A DNA stretch of 64,000 bases from Pseudoneobacillus sp042683745 (GCF_042683745.1 NZ_JBHUJX010000036.1:1-64000), one strand, 5' to 3'; counted from the stretch's first letter, positions 18,561 through 28,108 are shown. Notes: a model not told the origin generated them from the letters alone. Made by a program: numbers and translations.

Positions 18561-20474
18561 CTATTTTGCCACTGTCAATTCCGTCAACACATCCGACCGG
18601 ATATATGCTTTTTCAAACTTTTTCACATCGGAAACGACTTCATACCAGTCGTAGCCGTCACTATGTTTGACTGTTGCTTTAATCGTGACAGGTGATCCTG
18701 CGTTATTATATTCGAATTGCAAGGTTGAATTGGTTCCGACGTTGACGCGAACGTTCACGCTTTCGACCTTCGTTTCAAAGATGCGGTATTTGCCGATTTC
18801 TTTGCCACCTAGGAATTTATCAACTCTGTACATGTGACCAGCAATTTTTTGCCCCCAGAACGGGTCGGATGCGTATTTCACGTTGAAGCCGGCACTTTTG
18901 TTGCCAAGTATCGCGCCATAATAATAACCACTTTGCGGCTCGATGTAATTTTTATTTAAAAAATTCGTTGCCAGTGCTTCAATGCTTTTTTCAACAGTTG
19001 TGAAGGTTTGCGCCTGACCAGGATTATAGTCTACCGCAGATAAACCGAACAGATTGTTTTTCTGTTGAGCGTTTTGGCTCATGCCATAATCGCTTTCGTG
19101 CATGGCAATGCTGAGAATCAGTAACGCGTTAATTCCATATTGCGTTTCCGCTTCCTTCACGGAAGTACCTAAGCCGTAAATTTTACTGCGCTTTGTTGCG
19201 TCTTTATAACGCGCATTGGCTGTAGGATTTTCTTTGTACTTATTTTCTACTTCTATTAATCTCTGATTAATATATTTATTGAGATCATCAGCCGAATACG
19301 TTGTTGTCGAGCGAGCTGATAAATAGTTGAAATACTGATATGCTTTCCCTACCGATTTCCCCGCTTTGTTAAAAAATTCGACCCCATCCAGACTATGGTA
19401 AACTTCCCCTTGAGTTAAAAAGGATGGCGCTTTTCCGATTGGATAGACATCATAATTTTTGGACGCTGGTTTGTAAACATAGTGATTCAGTTCGCCCGCT
19501 TCATTCTTGTAGTAGTTGCGGCCATCTACAAGCTGGATCGGTACGAGCGTCACTTCATTTGGTTTGGCGTACGCTGTTGTATTTGCAATCTGCACTTTCA
19601 CATATTGATCAGTGGCATCGAGATATTTCATTTCCTGATTGCCATCGAGCGACAGGTTTTTATCGCTTTTTGAAAAATTCTCCGCCGCATATAGTGTGAT
19701 CGCGGACGCATTGGATCGCACGAGTCCTTCTTTCATATACACGAATTTCCCTTGCTTCATGATGACTTGATTGTTATTGGAAATCGCTGCTTTAGCCGTA
19801 TTGAAGCTATCATAAGGCGCTTCAACCTTCACCAATTTCCCATCTTCAATCGTTCCAATTTTATACGCCGTATCATTTGCTTCCATGATTTTCAGCATTC
19901 TCTCCATGAAAGCAGCTGCTTCGGCACGGGAGACTGTTTTTTTCGGAAGGAAGCGTCCGTCTGGAAGCCCCTGAATAATATTGTCTTTCGCATTTCGGGC
20001 AATTGCTGCTTTAAAATTCGGGTCGATGTCCGCAGCGTCAGTAAAATTCAGGTCGGCATCTGTGCGCTCCATGCCTTTATATTCCATTGCACGGTCGATC
20101 ATGTCAGCAGCCTGTTCTCTTGTCACGACTTCATTCGGTGCAAAGGTCGTTTTTGTGCGGCCTGTGACGATTCCAGCTGCATTGGCACTATTGATTCCTG
20201 CAGCTAAACTAGATGTTGCTGCAACGTCAGTAAACACAGCTGGGCCTGGGGGTAAATTTAGGGCACGCGTGAGAAACGTGGCAAACTGGCCCCTTGTTAC
20301 CGTATTGTTTGGATCATAGTGACCCGGACTGACCCCTTGCATGACACCGCGCTCAATCATCGCGCGCATTTCGGGCTCGAGCTTGATTCCAGTAATGTCG
20401 TCCTTGGCATAAGCAGTTGGTGCAAATGCCAGCAGGAGTAGTAAGGTAAGGAATAGATTTATCTTTTTTCTCAT
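18561..20474 (-). CDS. SLH-anchored endo-beta-N-acetylglucosaminidase, paralogue
   Basis: The 637-residue protein has a signal peptide to about residue 23 (AYAKD), three SLH domains (TVTRGQFATFLTRAL, VVTREQAADMIDRAM, TVSRAEAAAFMERML), a middle SH3/SPOR-like region, a glucosaminidase domain (LLILSIAMHESDYGMSQ with the presumed catalytic Glu) and a C-terminal SH3-like domain. It has the same architecture as the 16356-18377 gene but a shorter linker. It is probably a surface autolysin in growth or daughter-cell separation. It has its own strong terminator and about 90 bp to the next transcription unit, so the pair is not a tight operon. Confidence 0.9.
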   Translation of the reverse strand: MRKKINLFLTLLLLLAFAPTAYAKDDITGIKLEPEMRAMIERGVMQGVSPGHYDPNNTVTRGQFATFLTRALNLPPGPAVFTDVAATSSLAAGINSANAAGIVTGRTKTTFAPNEVVTREQAADMIDRAMEYKGMERTDADLNFTDAADIDPNFKAAIARNAKDNIIQGLPDGRFLPKKTVSRAEAAAFMERMLKIMEANDTAYKIGTIEDGKLVKVEAPYDSFNTAKAAISNNNQVIMKQGKFVYMKEGLVRSNASAITLYAAENFSKSDKNLSLDGNQEMKYLDATDQYVKVQIANTTAYAKPNEVTLVPIQLVDGRNYYKNEAGELNHYVYKPASKNYDVYPIGKAPSFLTQGEVYHSLDGVEFFNKAGKSVGKAYQYFNYLSARSTTTYSADDLNKYINQRLIEVENKYKENPTANARYKDATKRSKIYGLGTSVKEAETQYGINALLILSIAMHESDYGMSQNAQQKNNLFGLSAVDYNPGQAQTFTTVEKSIEALATNFLNKNYIEPQSGYYYGAILGNKSAGFNVKYASDPFWGQKIAGHMYRVDKFLGGKEIGKYRIFETKVESVNVRVNVGTNSTLQFEYNNAGSPVTIKATVKHSDGYDWYEVVSDVKKFEKAYIRSDVLTELTVAK

Positions 20475-20679
20475 ATTGTCCTCCTTCTGTCGAATTCCTA
20501 TCTATTATTCTAGCATATCGCCCATTTTACTGGAAATCATACGTTAGTAGGATGATAGGTATGCTTTTTTAGTATTTAGCGACCTTTTTTTGGAGTAAAG
20601 CGGTATTGTTGGGTGGAGATGGTGAGTTGGTCGGACAGGTTTTGGCTAATAGCGGTTTGTTTTGATAACAGATGGTCGG

Positions 20680-20803
20680 TTATCGGACAGAAAGTAGCGC
20701 CTATCGGATAAAAGGTCGCAGCTATCGGACAGATCGCGGCGCCTATCGGACATTTTAGGCGTTCTATCGGACAAGTTCACAGCTCTATCGGACTTTGTCA
20801 CAA
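20680..20803 (+). repeat. CTATCGGACA 21-bp repeat array, locus 5
   Basis: Six units in 21-bp register with the invariant terminal pair, ending 17 bp from the lipoprotein stop. It runs antisense to both flanking genes. Confidence 0.88.
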
Positions 20804-20820
20804 ATTCAACTGTACGCACG

Positions 20821-21837
20821 CTATTTATTAGGAATTCTTTCAATCGTATGTCCCCCCGTCTCAAGGTCCAACTCGACTAAATAAAGGAATTCTCTCGATT
20901 GTCCTAGGTCGAGTATTTTAAAATTATAAGAGTTGTCTAGATCGATATAGAAATCCATGATAACTGGCTCGATAAATTCTGTTTGGGTGCGGATCCAATT
21001 AGTAATGATTGGATTTTCCTCGTTTGTTAGCCGTTCGAGTCCGTAAAGAGTCGACTTCAAAGGAAAACCTCCCTCTGCTTTGCCAGAATAGTAGGCTTTT
21101 ACAAAGGTACCGACTTTAAAATCTTGTTGTGTCAGCTTTTGCTGATTTTGATTTTGAAAATAGATAGATGAATCGAAAGTGAAATCGATTCGATTAATCC
21201 GCAAACCATTTGGAAGGATCTTTGTAATGTATCCTGCGTAGGTGGCGTCTCGACGATTTTCCGCCATTTTCTCCTGCTGTTCTTTGATTTTTTTAGCTTC
21301 CTCATTTTCGATTTCGATAACCTTCATCTCCATCGTTTTCAAGTTTACGGTGGCCTCGTATTTTTTTCCATGAATGGCCCATTCATAAAAACGAATGGTC
21401 AGTTGGTCACCATTTAGTTGGTGGAAATGCAGGTCGATGATGTCACCCATTTGTTGATTATTGAGGATGTAACGGATACCCTTACTGATTTCCGTGCTTC
21501 GGCTGTCATCATGCAATGTTATTTTCACTGCTCCCCCTTGCGCTGGAAAGGATTCCATGACATAACCCTTATCCTTTAGGGTGATGATGTCACCAGGTTT
21601 TAGATCCCCCGTTGTAATACGCTTCCCTGTGGTCGATTTCAGTTTCGTTTGGTTGCTAATTTTATAGAAAGTGGCACCGACAAGAATCCGGTCCTCATCC
21701 ACCGATTGGATGATCCTTGCATTCTCTGGAATCGATGAATTAGTGATTTTCCTATCTGAGATCGATGTATTTGATGAGCCGCAGCCTTGAAGCGTAAGTA
21801 TTAGTGCGAAGAAAATTAAAATCCCCCAAAGTTTCAT
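20821..21837 (-). CDS. Lipoprotein of unknown function
   Basis: About 338 residues with a lipoprotein signal (MKLWGILIFFALILTLQGC, lipobox LQGC). ATG 21837 is preferred; an upstream in-frame ATG adds three residues. The mature part is mainly beta-rich: an N-terminal domain (VDEDRILVGATFYKI, ITTGDLKPGDIITLKDKGYV) that resembles small beta-barrel or DUF3221-like modules, a charged helix (NEEAKKIKEQQEKMAENRR), then a second similar beta domain (YAGYITKILPNGLRI, FKVGTFVKAYYSG). I do not recognise the family securely. It is flanked on both sides by CTATCGGACA arrays and lies between autolysin and NERD genes. Confidence 0.7.
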   Translation of the reverse strand: MKLWGILIFFALILTLQGCGSSNTSISDRKITNSSIPENARIIQSVDEDRILVGATFYKISNQTKLKSTTGKRITTGDLKPGDIITLKDKGYVMESFPAQGGAVKITLHDDSRSTEISKGIRYILNNQQMGDIIDLHFHQLNGDQLTIRFYEWAIHGKKYEATVNLKTMEMKVIEIENEEAKKIKEQQEKMAENRRDATYAGYITKILPNGLRINRIDFTFDSSIYFQNQNQQKLTQQDFKVGTFVKAYYSGKAEGGFPLKSTLYGLERLTNEENPIITNWIRTQTEFIEPVIMDFYIDLDNSYNFKILDLGQSREFLYLVELDLETGGHTIERIPNK

Positions 21838-22061
21838 GTTATACACACCTCTTTAGTTAGTTGACGATAGGTAGGGTGGAATTGTTTCATTTTATATGGC
21901 GGGAAAATTGGCCAGTTTTTGGTGGTGGTTTTTCGAAAAGTGAAGCGTATTACGTGCATTTATCTTATTAATGAAGTATATACACCTTTTTAGCGACCCT
22001 TTTTGGGATAAAAGCAAATTTCTGTGGTGATATATTTGGGCTTTTGAACTGTGTTTGCTTT

Positions 22062-22163
22062 CTATCGGACAAATAGTGTCGGCTATCGGACAAATATCGG
22101 CGCCTATCGGACAGTTTCGGCGTTCTATCGGACAAGTTTACAATTCTATCGGACTTTGTCACA
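22062..22163 (+). repeat. CTATCGGACA 21-bp repeat array, locus 6
   Basis: Five units with 21-bp spacing and the invariant terminal pair, antisense to the flanking minus-strand genes. Confidence 0.88.
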
Positions 22164-22289
22164 AATTTGAGGGTTTGATCAGATCTGGCAAGCACATTAA
22201 AGGTATTGAACTTTACTAAGTTTATCAGGCAGCATACCAAGGCAATATAACCATACAAAGTTTATCAAGCAAAATATAAGGCAATCGAA

Positions 22290-23273
22290 CTACAACCCCA
22301 GAATGTCCACCCCATTAGCATGATAAACCCGCCATCTCTTGTCTCCAAAAAAAGGTAGCTTTAATGAAATTAAGATCCTCTGGGCCGCCTTTTCGTTTGG
22401 GAGGTGGAGGAATTGTCGGAGTTCTATATTGGTTATCGTTGGTTTGATGAGAAGAAAGTAATCGTGAATGGCTTGTATGTGGGCAACTTCCGATTGTGTA
22501 CGACAAATCGGGCAAATCCAAGTTCCTCTATAGTAACTCATAGGAATTTTGAAACAATTTGGACACTGGGCTCCGGTAAGAATATCGCTACTAGTTATGT
22601 TGTATTGGGCTAGGATTGAACTTGCCGTGTGAGGGGTGTGTTTTTTTAAAAGGAGACGAGTGAGTTTCCCAATGGTTTTCGGGCAGTATTTTTCTTCTTG
22701 GAATTGTTTCTCCAATTGGTTCACTCGGTTGAACAGATCACCGGGTTTGCATACTTTCTCGTAGATTTTTTCGTTTCCCGGTGCGGTGGTTAGGAGACAA
22801 TTTTTATTTGTAAAAGCGACGAGAGGCACGATTGGGATGCTTGGAAAACGGTGGGTTTGCAGCCATTTTCGGAGCTCCCATTGCTGCCGTTCCACTTGTA
22901 ATACGGGGTCTGGCCATACTTTTTTATAATCCGGTTTTTCTTGAATCATTTGGTTAAAATCTGAATCTAAATAAATGGTACCTGTATGATTTTTTGCCTC
23001 GATCGGGAGAATAAAGTTTGGGGAAATGACAAGAGAGTCGATTTGGAAGAAGCGCTGCCCGTTTGGTAGGCGAAGTCCGTGCAGAATTTGATACCTTTTT
23101 TCAGATAATGGCTCTAGATAGTAGTCTAAACTTTGTTCTCCTTTATGTCCTGAAATTTCCGCCGCTAAATCGTCTTTAATGATACCTATTTTAGGATGAT
23201 GCGGGATGATTCTCCTTGATAAAGCTTCACAAACGATCATTTTTGTTGCCCGCGGATGTTTATTGATGATCAT
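22290..23273 (-). CDS. NERD-domain protein with C-terminal zinc ribbon
   Basis: The 327-residue protein has an N-terminal NERD (nuclease-related) domain at about 40-150: GHKGEQSLDYYLEPL, then FFQIDSLVISPNFILPIEAKNH with the D...E-x-K pattern of restriction-like nucleases. A four-cysteine ribbon is at about 236-260 (CPNCFKI...WICPICR). No signal peptide or clear helicase domain is present. NERD proteins are thought to act on DNA, but most are uncharacterised. It is monocistronic between two repeat arrays and unrelated in apparent function to the SLH neighbours. Confidence 0.85.
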   Translation of the reverse strand: MIINKHPRATKMIVCEALSRRIIPHHPKIGIIKDDLAAEISGHKGEQSLDYYLEPLSEKRYQILHGLRLPNGQRFFQIDSLVISPNFILPIEAKNHTGTIYLDSDFNQMIQEKPDYKKVWPDPVLQVERQQWELRKWLQTHRFPSIPIVPLVAFTNKNCLLTTAPGNEKIYEKVCKPGDLFNRVNQLEKQFQEEKYCPKTIGKLTRLLLKKHTPHTASSILAQYNITSSDILTGAQCPNCFKIPMSYYRGTWICPICRTQSEVAHIQAIHDYFLLIKPTITNIELRQFLHLPNEKAAQRILISLKLPFFGDKRWRVYHANGVDILGL

Positions 23274-23406
23274 TTTTATCCCTCCAATTGTTTGATTTGG
23301 ATTATTTCTTTAAAAAGCTCATCGTCTCCTTCAAAAATGGCATATTTTTTTAAAAAATAAACGTCATCTGACACCATTTCGCCTTATTTCGAACGATTGC
23401 ACCGAT

Positions 23407-23509
23407 CTATCGGACAGAAAGTGTCGGCTATCGGACAAATCTCGGCGCCTATCGGACACTTTAGGCGTTCTATGGGACAAGTTCACAATTCTATCGGACT
23501 TTGTCACAG
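23407..23509 (+). repeat. CTATCGGACA 21-bp repeat array, locus 7
   Basis: Five units, one with TATGGGACA; the last pair is as in the other loci apart from one base at the end (CACAGA). It lies between the NlpC/P60 and NERD genes. Confidence 0.88.
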
Positions 23510-23564
23510 ATTTGAGAGTTTGATCAGACCATATTGGGCTAATCGGGCAATTGTTTAATGCAAA

Positions 23565-23592
23565 CAAAAAAGACTAGGTTTCCCCTAGTCTC
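23565..23592 (-). terminator. Terminator of the NlpC/P60 gene
   Basis: Minus-strand stem AGACTAGG/CCTAGTCT with a GGAAA-type loop, followed by six T's, directly after the stop codon at 23601. Confidence 0.88.
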
Positions 23593-23600
23593 TCACATCA

Positions 23601-24581
23601 TTATTTTAAATTAATAGAATTATAGATTGCCGCTGAGAATACAGCGCGTGTCGCTTTGCTTGTTGCTTGGAAGCGATCGCCTTTGAAGATGCCTGTTTTG
23701 TCGATATTATGCATAACAATCGTTGCATCGTAGTACCAAGTTCCAGGAGCAATGTCTGTGTAGATTTCGCTAGCCTTTGTATATTGGTCGTTCGATAGCT
23801 TGAATGCTCTAGCAACGATAACAGCCATTTCGGCACGAGTCATGAAATCTTCAGGAGCAAAGGTATCAGCTGATTTCCCATTAATAATCCCTAATTCTTT
23901 CATCGCTGCAATGTCTTTTGCAAAAGAGTGAGTCGCTGGTACGTCAGCAAAAGATTCTAAATTCGTTGGTTCATATTTTAATACTCGGTTCACGATTGCT
24001 GCTGCTTGTCCGCGAGTAACAGGGTTTTCTGGTTCGAATGTGTTGTTAGCAAGCCCTTTAATGATGTTTTGGCTGCTTAGTTGGTCAATCGCCTCGTATG
24101 CTGGGTGATCGACTGGAAGATCTTTAAATATGCCTACTTTTACTTCTAAAACGCGCTTTGCACCAACATATTTTGGTCCCCAGTAGCTGTCGCTTAAGGA
24201 GTCAATTTTGATTCCGCGGCTTGAAGTTGCGCTGATAAATTTATTGTCGCCAACGTACATACCTGCGTGTGTAATTCCTGATTTACCGAAAAATACTAAG
24301 TCACCTGGCTCTAGATCTGCTTTTGATACCGCTTGTCCAATCTGATATTGGTCAGCTGATCTTCTTGGCAGGTCGATGCCCGCTTTACCAAAAACGTAGA
24401 CTAAGAATCCCGAACAATCAAATCCACTTGGAGTTGTTCCTCCATATTGGTATTTTACCCCTAATAAATCTTTAGCGGTTGCGATTATTTCCTCTTGTTG
24501 TGATGCTGCTTGCGCTGATGTAAATGGTAAAATCATCACCATCAAAGTTGTTATTAAGAGACTCGAGATTGCCTTTTTCAT
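23601..24581 (-). CDS. SLH-anchored NlpC/P60 cell-wall endopeptidase
   Basis: The 326-residue protein has a signal peptide to about residue 25 (AQAAS). The NlpC/P60 domain (about 30-150) has the catalytic Cys in GFDCSGFLVYVFG, the His in GITHAGMYVGD, and a Ser/Asn-rich region where the third residue lies. SLH domains follow at about 153-325 (PVTRGQAAAIVNRVL, FMTRAEMAVIVARAF, and a last one ending ATRAVFSAAIYNSI). It should cleave peptide stems of peptidoglycan while bound to SCWP. It is divergently placed from csaB, which makes the pyruvyl ligand that SLH domains need. Confidence 0.92.
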   Translation of the reverse strand: MKKAISSLLITTLMVMILPFTSAQAASQQEEIIATAKDLLGVKYQYGGTTPSGFDCSGFLVYVFGKAGIDLPRRSADQYQIGQAVSKADLEPGDLVFFGKSGITHAGMYVGDNKFISATSSRGIKIDSLSDSYWGPKYVGAKRVLEVKVGIFKDLPVDHPAYEAIDQLSSQNIIKGLANNTFEPENPVTRGQAAAIVNRVLKYEPTNLESFADVPATHSFAKDIAAMKELGIINGKSADTFAPEDFMTRAEMAVIVARAFKLSNDQYTKASEIYTDIAPGTWYYDATIVMHNIDKTGIFKGDRFQATSKATRAVFSAAIYNSINLK

Positions 24582-24929
24582 ACGTCACCTCTATGTAGAA
24601 TTTTATTCATCTATCACGAACGGAATCGAAATATGAAACTTACAAGATTTATATTATCAGAAAATTCGCCAATGTTATTTTACGTTTATATTACAAAAAG
24701 TTTACGAGAGGTAACAAAGCGGCGGTGAAATTTGTCGAAGAGTAGATTGATAGATTTGCTAATGGATGGAGAAAGCTATATGTAGCTTAGGTTTAGATGA
24801 GGAAAAGCGTAACAAATGTGACCATGTAATGTTTGTCATATTGGTAACAAATATATCCTGAGTTTCCAACACATATTGTCGTTTCCACCCATTTTTCTCA
24901 ATCAATGTCGAAGTTTGCTTAGTTGTACA

Positions 24930-24958
24930 TTGAATGGTTGGGTCGATAATGATAAAAT
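24930..24958 (+). promoter_or_regulatory. Predicted SigA promoter of csaB
   Basis: TTGAAT (24930-24935), 17-bp spacer, TAAAAT (24953-24958), about 70 bp before the csaB start. The rest of the 447-bp gap 24582-25028 shows no ORF or recognisable riboswitch; it must also hold the divergent NlpC/P60 promoter. Confidence 0.6.
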
Positions 24959-25028
24959 GTTTGGTGGTGCGACACAGCTGTGGGCACCTTATTTTATACC
25001 TTTGATTTTTTAAGGAGGAGCTTTTTTC

Positions 25029-26138
25029 TTGAAAATAGTCATTTCCGGATTCTATGGCCTCGGCAATACTGGTGACGAAGCGATTTTGGAATCCATTGTT
25101 GATAATTTACGTGATCATCTAGACAAACCAGATATAACGGTGTTTTCCCTATCACCGGAGCTAACGGCAAAGGACCATAATGTAAAATCCGTGTACCGCG
25201 GTTGGCGCCATGATTTTAAAGGGAAGGTTCGTGCTTTAAAGGAAGCCGATTTGCTCGTGAGCGGTGGCGGCGGTTTGCTGCAGGATACGTACCCAACCCG
25301 CTTTATTTTCGGTCCACTTCCGTACTATTTATTGATTGTCTTCCTAGCGAAGCTTTGCGGGACGAAGGTCATGTTCTTCTCACAAGGGATTGGACCAGTG
25401 ACCTCTACATGGGGAAAAATATTAATGAAGATTTTCGCTAATATGGCCGATTTTATTACTGTCCGCGATCAGTATTCCAAGGATTATTTGGAGAAGCTTG
25501 GAGTTACTCGCCCGAAAACAGTCGTAACATCTGACATCGTCTTCGCTTTTAAGAAAAAGCCTGACACCGCTTGTATCGACAGCCTGAACCTAGAGCGACG
25601 TGACAATCTCGTTGCCGTTTCGGTTCGTCCTTGGTTTGAAAAAATAAAACAATTTGAGCAGGTCGCACAAATTTTGGACAGCTGGATTGAAGAACGCGGT
25701 GTGACACCGATTTTCGTACCAATGGAAGGTCATCACGATGATGAAGCAAGCGAAAAAGTGTTGGCGCATATGAAACATGCCGACAAATGTCAAATTCTCG
25801 GCACAAAGTTCACACCGAACCAATATTTGAACTTTATTGGTGAGTGCCAAATGACGATTGGAATGCGCTTGCACGCATTAATCTACTCAACCCTGCTAGG
25901 AATTCCCCATATTGGGTTAAGCTATGATAAAAAGGTTGAAAGTCTATTAAAGCGTAGCGGCATGTGGGAATTTTCTGCGGTGCTAGAAGAGATGGAAGTA
26001 GACACACTAACGCAAAATGGCTTCGAATTGCTCGACAATCGTGCCAAATACAGCGAAAACATCAAAAAGAATGCGGAAGGCATGCGAAAAAAAGCCGTTC
26101 GCAACGTGGATTTGTTGAAAGAGAACTTTTTGCGCTAG
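25029..26138 (+). CDS. csaB: Polysaccharide pyruvyl transferase CsaB
   Basis: The 369-residue cytoplasmic protein has N-terminal SGFYGLGNTGDEAILESI, then GGGGLLQDTYPTRFIFGPLP and FFSQGIGPVTS, and a C-terminal IGMRLHALIYSTLLGIP. All are hallmarks of CsaB-type polysaccharide pyruvyl transferases. It moves a pyruvyl ketal from phosphoenolpyruvate onto ManNAc of the SCWP repeat, creating the negative ligand for SLH domains. The start is TTG with AAGGAGGAG 8 bases upstream; no better ATG exists. Unlike the csaAB operon of B. anthracis, no csaA-type flippase gene is adjacent. A MurJ-type flippase lies two genes downstream and may play that part. Confidence 0.95.
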   Translation: MKIVISGFYGLGNTGDEAILESIVDNLRDHLDKPDITVFSLSPELTAKDHNVKSVYRGWRHDFKGKVRALKEADLLVSGGGGLLQDTYPTRFIFGPLPYYLLIVFLAKLCGTKVMFFSQGIGPVTSTWGKILMKIFANMADFITVRDQYSKDYLEKLGVTRPKTVVTSDIVFAFKKKPDTACIDSLNLERRDNLVAVSVRPWFEKIKQFEQVAQILDSWIEERGVTPIFVPMEGHHDDEASEKVLAHMKHADKCQILGTKFTPNQYLNFIGECQMTIGMRLHALIYSTLLGIPHIGLSYDKKVESLLKRSGMWEFSAVLEEMEVDTLTQNGFELLDNRAKYSENIKKNAEGMRKKAVRNVDLLKENFLR

Positions 26139-26234
26139 GAGCGTTGATGAGTCTTAGCAGGTGGCTACTTAGTTTTTCAGCCGAAACTTGTTTTTCCGTT
26201 TAGGCTTGCTTTTTATAGGGGGCTAAAACTAGTT

Positions 26235-26712
26235 TATCGGATAAATTTGACTAACTTTTGGCCGCTAGACTTATCTATTGGACAAATTCGAGCCACTTTT
26301 TGGCCGCTGGACTTGTCTATCAGACAAATTCGAGCCACTTTTTGGTCACTGAACTTATCTATCGGACAAATTCGAGCCACTTTTTGGCCGCTGGACTTGT
26401 CTATCAGACAAATTCGAGCCACTTTTTGGTCACTGAACTTATCTATCGGACAAATTCGAGCCACTTTTTGGTCACTGAACTTATCTATCGGACAAATTTG
26501 AGCCACTTTTTGGCCGCTGGACTTGTCTATCAGACAAATTCGAGCCACTTTTTGGTCACTGAACTTATCTATCGGACAAATTCGAGCCACTTTTTGGCCG
26601 CTGGACTTGTCTATCAGACAAATTCAGCCGCCTATCGGACTCTAAACCTAGTCTATCGGACATTTATCACGTTCTATCGGACAAGTTCACAAGTCTATCG
26701 GACTTTGTCACA
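26235..26712 (+). repeat. CTATCGGACA array, locus 8, with 42-bp higher-order units
   Basis: About nine 42-bp units alternate between two versions: A (GGCCGCTGGACTTGTCTATC) and B (GGTCACTGAACTTATCTATC). They are joined by AGACAAATTCGAGCCAC or GGACAAATTCGAGCCAC. Ordinary 21-bp units and the invariant terminal pair follow. 42 is twice 21, so the whole array keeps one register. It lies between csaB and the GT4 gene. Confidence 0.9.
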
Positions 26713-26810
26713 ATTTGTTCGCTTTTTATGTAAAAATAAACCATTAGGTCCGCGCTTGCTTTAAAGTTCACTCACACTGAACCCGGCAAGCTGGCCAATT
26801 TTTCAAAAAA

Positions 26811-26838
26811 AAAAGGCTTTCACCGAGTGGAAGCCTTT
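26811..26838 (+). terminator. Terminator-like hairpin before the GT4 gene
   Basis: Stem AAGGCTTTCAC/GTGGAAGCCTT sits between the csaB unit and the GT4 gene. The A-run precedes it, so the U-tract is better on the minus strand than on the plus strand. Confidence 0.45.
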
Positions 26839-26862
26839 ATACATACTAAAGGAGGGGTCAAG

Positions 26863-28035
26863 ATGAAGATCTTGATTGCGACCGCTTATGATTATCCGCA
26901 TGCGGGTGGGTTATCTGTACATGTGGCGACGTTGAAGGCTGGGCTTGAGGAGCGCGGCCATGAGGTGGATGTGCTTTCGTTTACGGATGTGCCGCCTGTG
27001 GTGCGAAAGGTGTATGCGCAGGGGCCGAGTTTTGTGATTCAGAAGTTGAAGAAGGGGCAAGGGATTCTGTGGAGTCACCATGTCCGCAAGCGTTTGTTAA
27101 AGTCTCTTATTGAAAAGAATAAGCATAAAAATTACGACATTATTAATGCGCAGGATCCGTTTACAACGCTTGCAGCGCTTGAGACTGGAATCCCGACGGT
27201 GTCGACGGTTCATGGGTATATGGCGTTTGAAGCGGTGAGTAAGGGCTCGGTGATCGAGAATAGTCCTGAGGCGAAGGCGATGCAGGATATTGAGGTTCGT
27301 GCTTATCAAGGGACGCGGAAGATTGTGACGGTTGATACGCGTTTGAAGGAATATGTGAAGGAAATGTCGGGGATTGACGGGATTGCGATTCGTAATTTCA
27401 TCGATATTAACAGTTTTAAGCCTGAAAAGGACAAAAAAGATGCCCTTCGCGAAAAATATGGAATCAATAAGGACGATAAAGTGTTCTTCTGTCCGCGACG
27501 TTTGACGAAAAAGAATGGTGTTATTTATCCGGCGTTAGCGCTACCAGCCGTTCTTGCCAAGCATCCGAATGCGAAGTTGATTTATGCGGGAAGTGGCGAA
27601 GCATTATCTGAGATTAAAAAAATCATTGAGGAAAATGGTTTGGAGAAAAATGTGGAGCTGCTCGGTGCAGTGCCTCATGAAAAAGTAAGAGATTATTATA
27701 ACCTATGTGACGTTGTATTAGTGCCGAGTGTGTATTCCGCTGGGGTTGAGGAAGCGACGTCGATTTCGGCTTTAGAGGCGATGGGATCTGGTTCCCCACT
27801 GATTGCTTGTGCGGTCGGCGGATTGAAGGAGATCGTCGATCCAGAGAAGGACGGCTTATTAGTAGAAGAGAAAAATGTGGAGCAATTGTCTGATGCGATG
27901 AATTTCTTGCTAGACAACCCTGAGAGAGGCGAAGAAATGGCTGCTGCTGCCCGTGCGAAAATCGAGGCAGAATACTCCCATTTAGCCGCAGCAAAAAAAT
28001 ACGAAGAAATTTACTTAAGCGCTTTAGGACGTTAA
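26863..28035 (+). CDS. GT4-family glycosyltransferase
   Basis: The 390-residue GT-B enzyme starts with ATAYDYPHAGGLSVHVATL, the GT4 N-terminal loop. The middle has FCPRRLTKKNGVIYPALAL, then LIYAGSGEAL, and the donor-site E-x7-E region PSVYSAGVEEATSISALEAM. ATG 26863 follows AAAGGAGGGG. It is predicted to add a sugar to a lipid-linked precursor of the SCWP or a related glycan. A flippase gene follows after a REP pair. The final codons (GCTTTAGGACGTTAA) are REP consensus, so the stop codon comes from the repeat and the native C-terminus has probably been replaced by a few residues. Confidence 0.88.
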   Translation: MKILIATAYDYPHAGGLSVHVATLKAGLEERGHEVDVLSFTDVPPVVRKVYAQGPSFVIQKLKKGQGILWSHHVRKRLLKSLIEKNKHKNYDIINAQDPFTTLAALETGIPTVSTVHGYMAFEAVSKGSVIENSPEAKAMQDIEVRAYQGTRKIVTVDTRLKEYVKEMSGIDGIAIRNFIDINSFKPEKDKKDALREKYGINKDDKVFFCPRRLTKKNGVIYPALALPAVLAKHPNAKLIYAGSGEALSEIKKIIEENGLEKNVELLGAVPHEKVRDYYNLCDVVLVPSVYSAGVEEATSISALEAMGSGSPLIACAVGGLKEIVDPEKDGLLVEEKNVEQLSDAMNFLLDNPERGEEMAAAARAKIEAEYSHLAAAKKYEEIYLSALGR

Positions 28036-28100
28036 CGTGGCGGGGGTCAGTCCCCCAGCGCGTTAAAGCGATGGGGGACTGACCCCCGGTGCTTTAAAGT
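28021..28100. repeat. REP palindrome pair (locus 1), inverted
   Basis: One GGGGGTCAGTCCCCC and one GGGGGACTGACCCCC copy flanked by CGTTAA/GCTTTAAAG motifs. It overlaps the glycosyltransferase stop and ends about 9 bp before the flippase start, filling the whole intergenic space. Confidence 0.9.
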
Positions 28101-28108
28101 GGTAAAGG

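Noticed and set aside
24582..25028. c-di-AMP (ydaO) riboswitch upstream of the NlpC/P60 gene
   Set aside because: This class often precedes wall hydrolases, so I looked for it, but its conserved motifs are absent on the minus strand.
26235..26712. CRISPR array
   Set aside because: Period is 42/21 bp with near-identical units and no unique spacers; no cas genes are in the window.
26247..26764. Repeat proteins read from the CTATCGGACA array (both strands)
   Set aside because: The same 7/14-residue periodicity arises from a 21/42-bp repeat in any frame; no start signals, and the arrays occur at eight other non-coding places.
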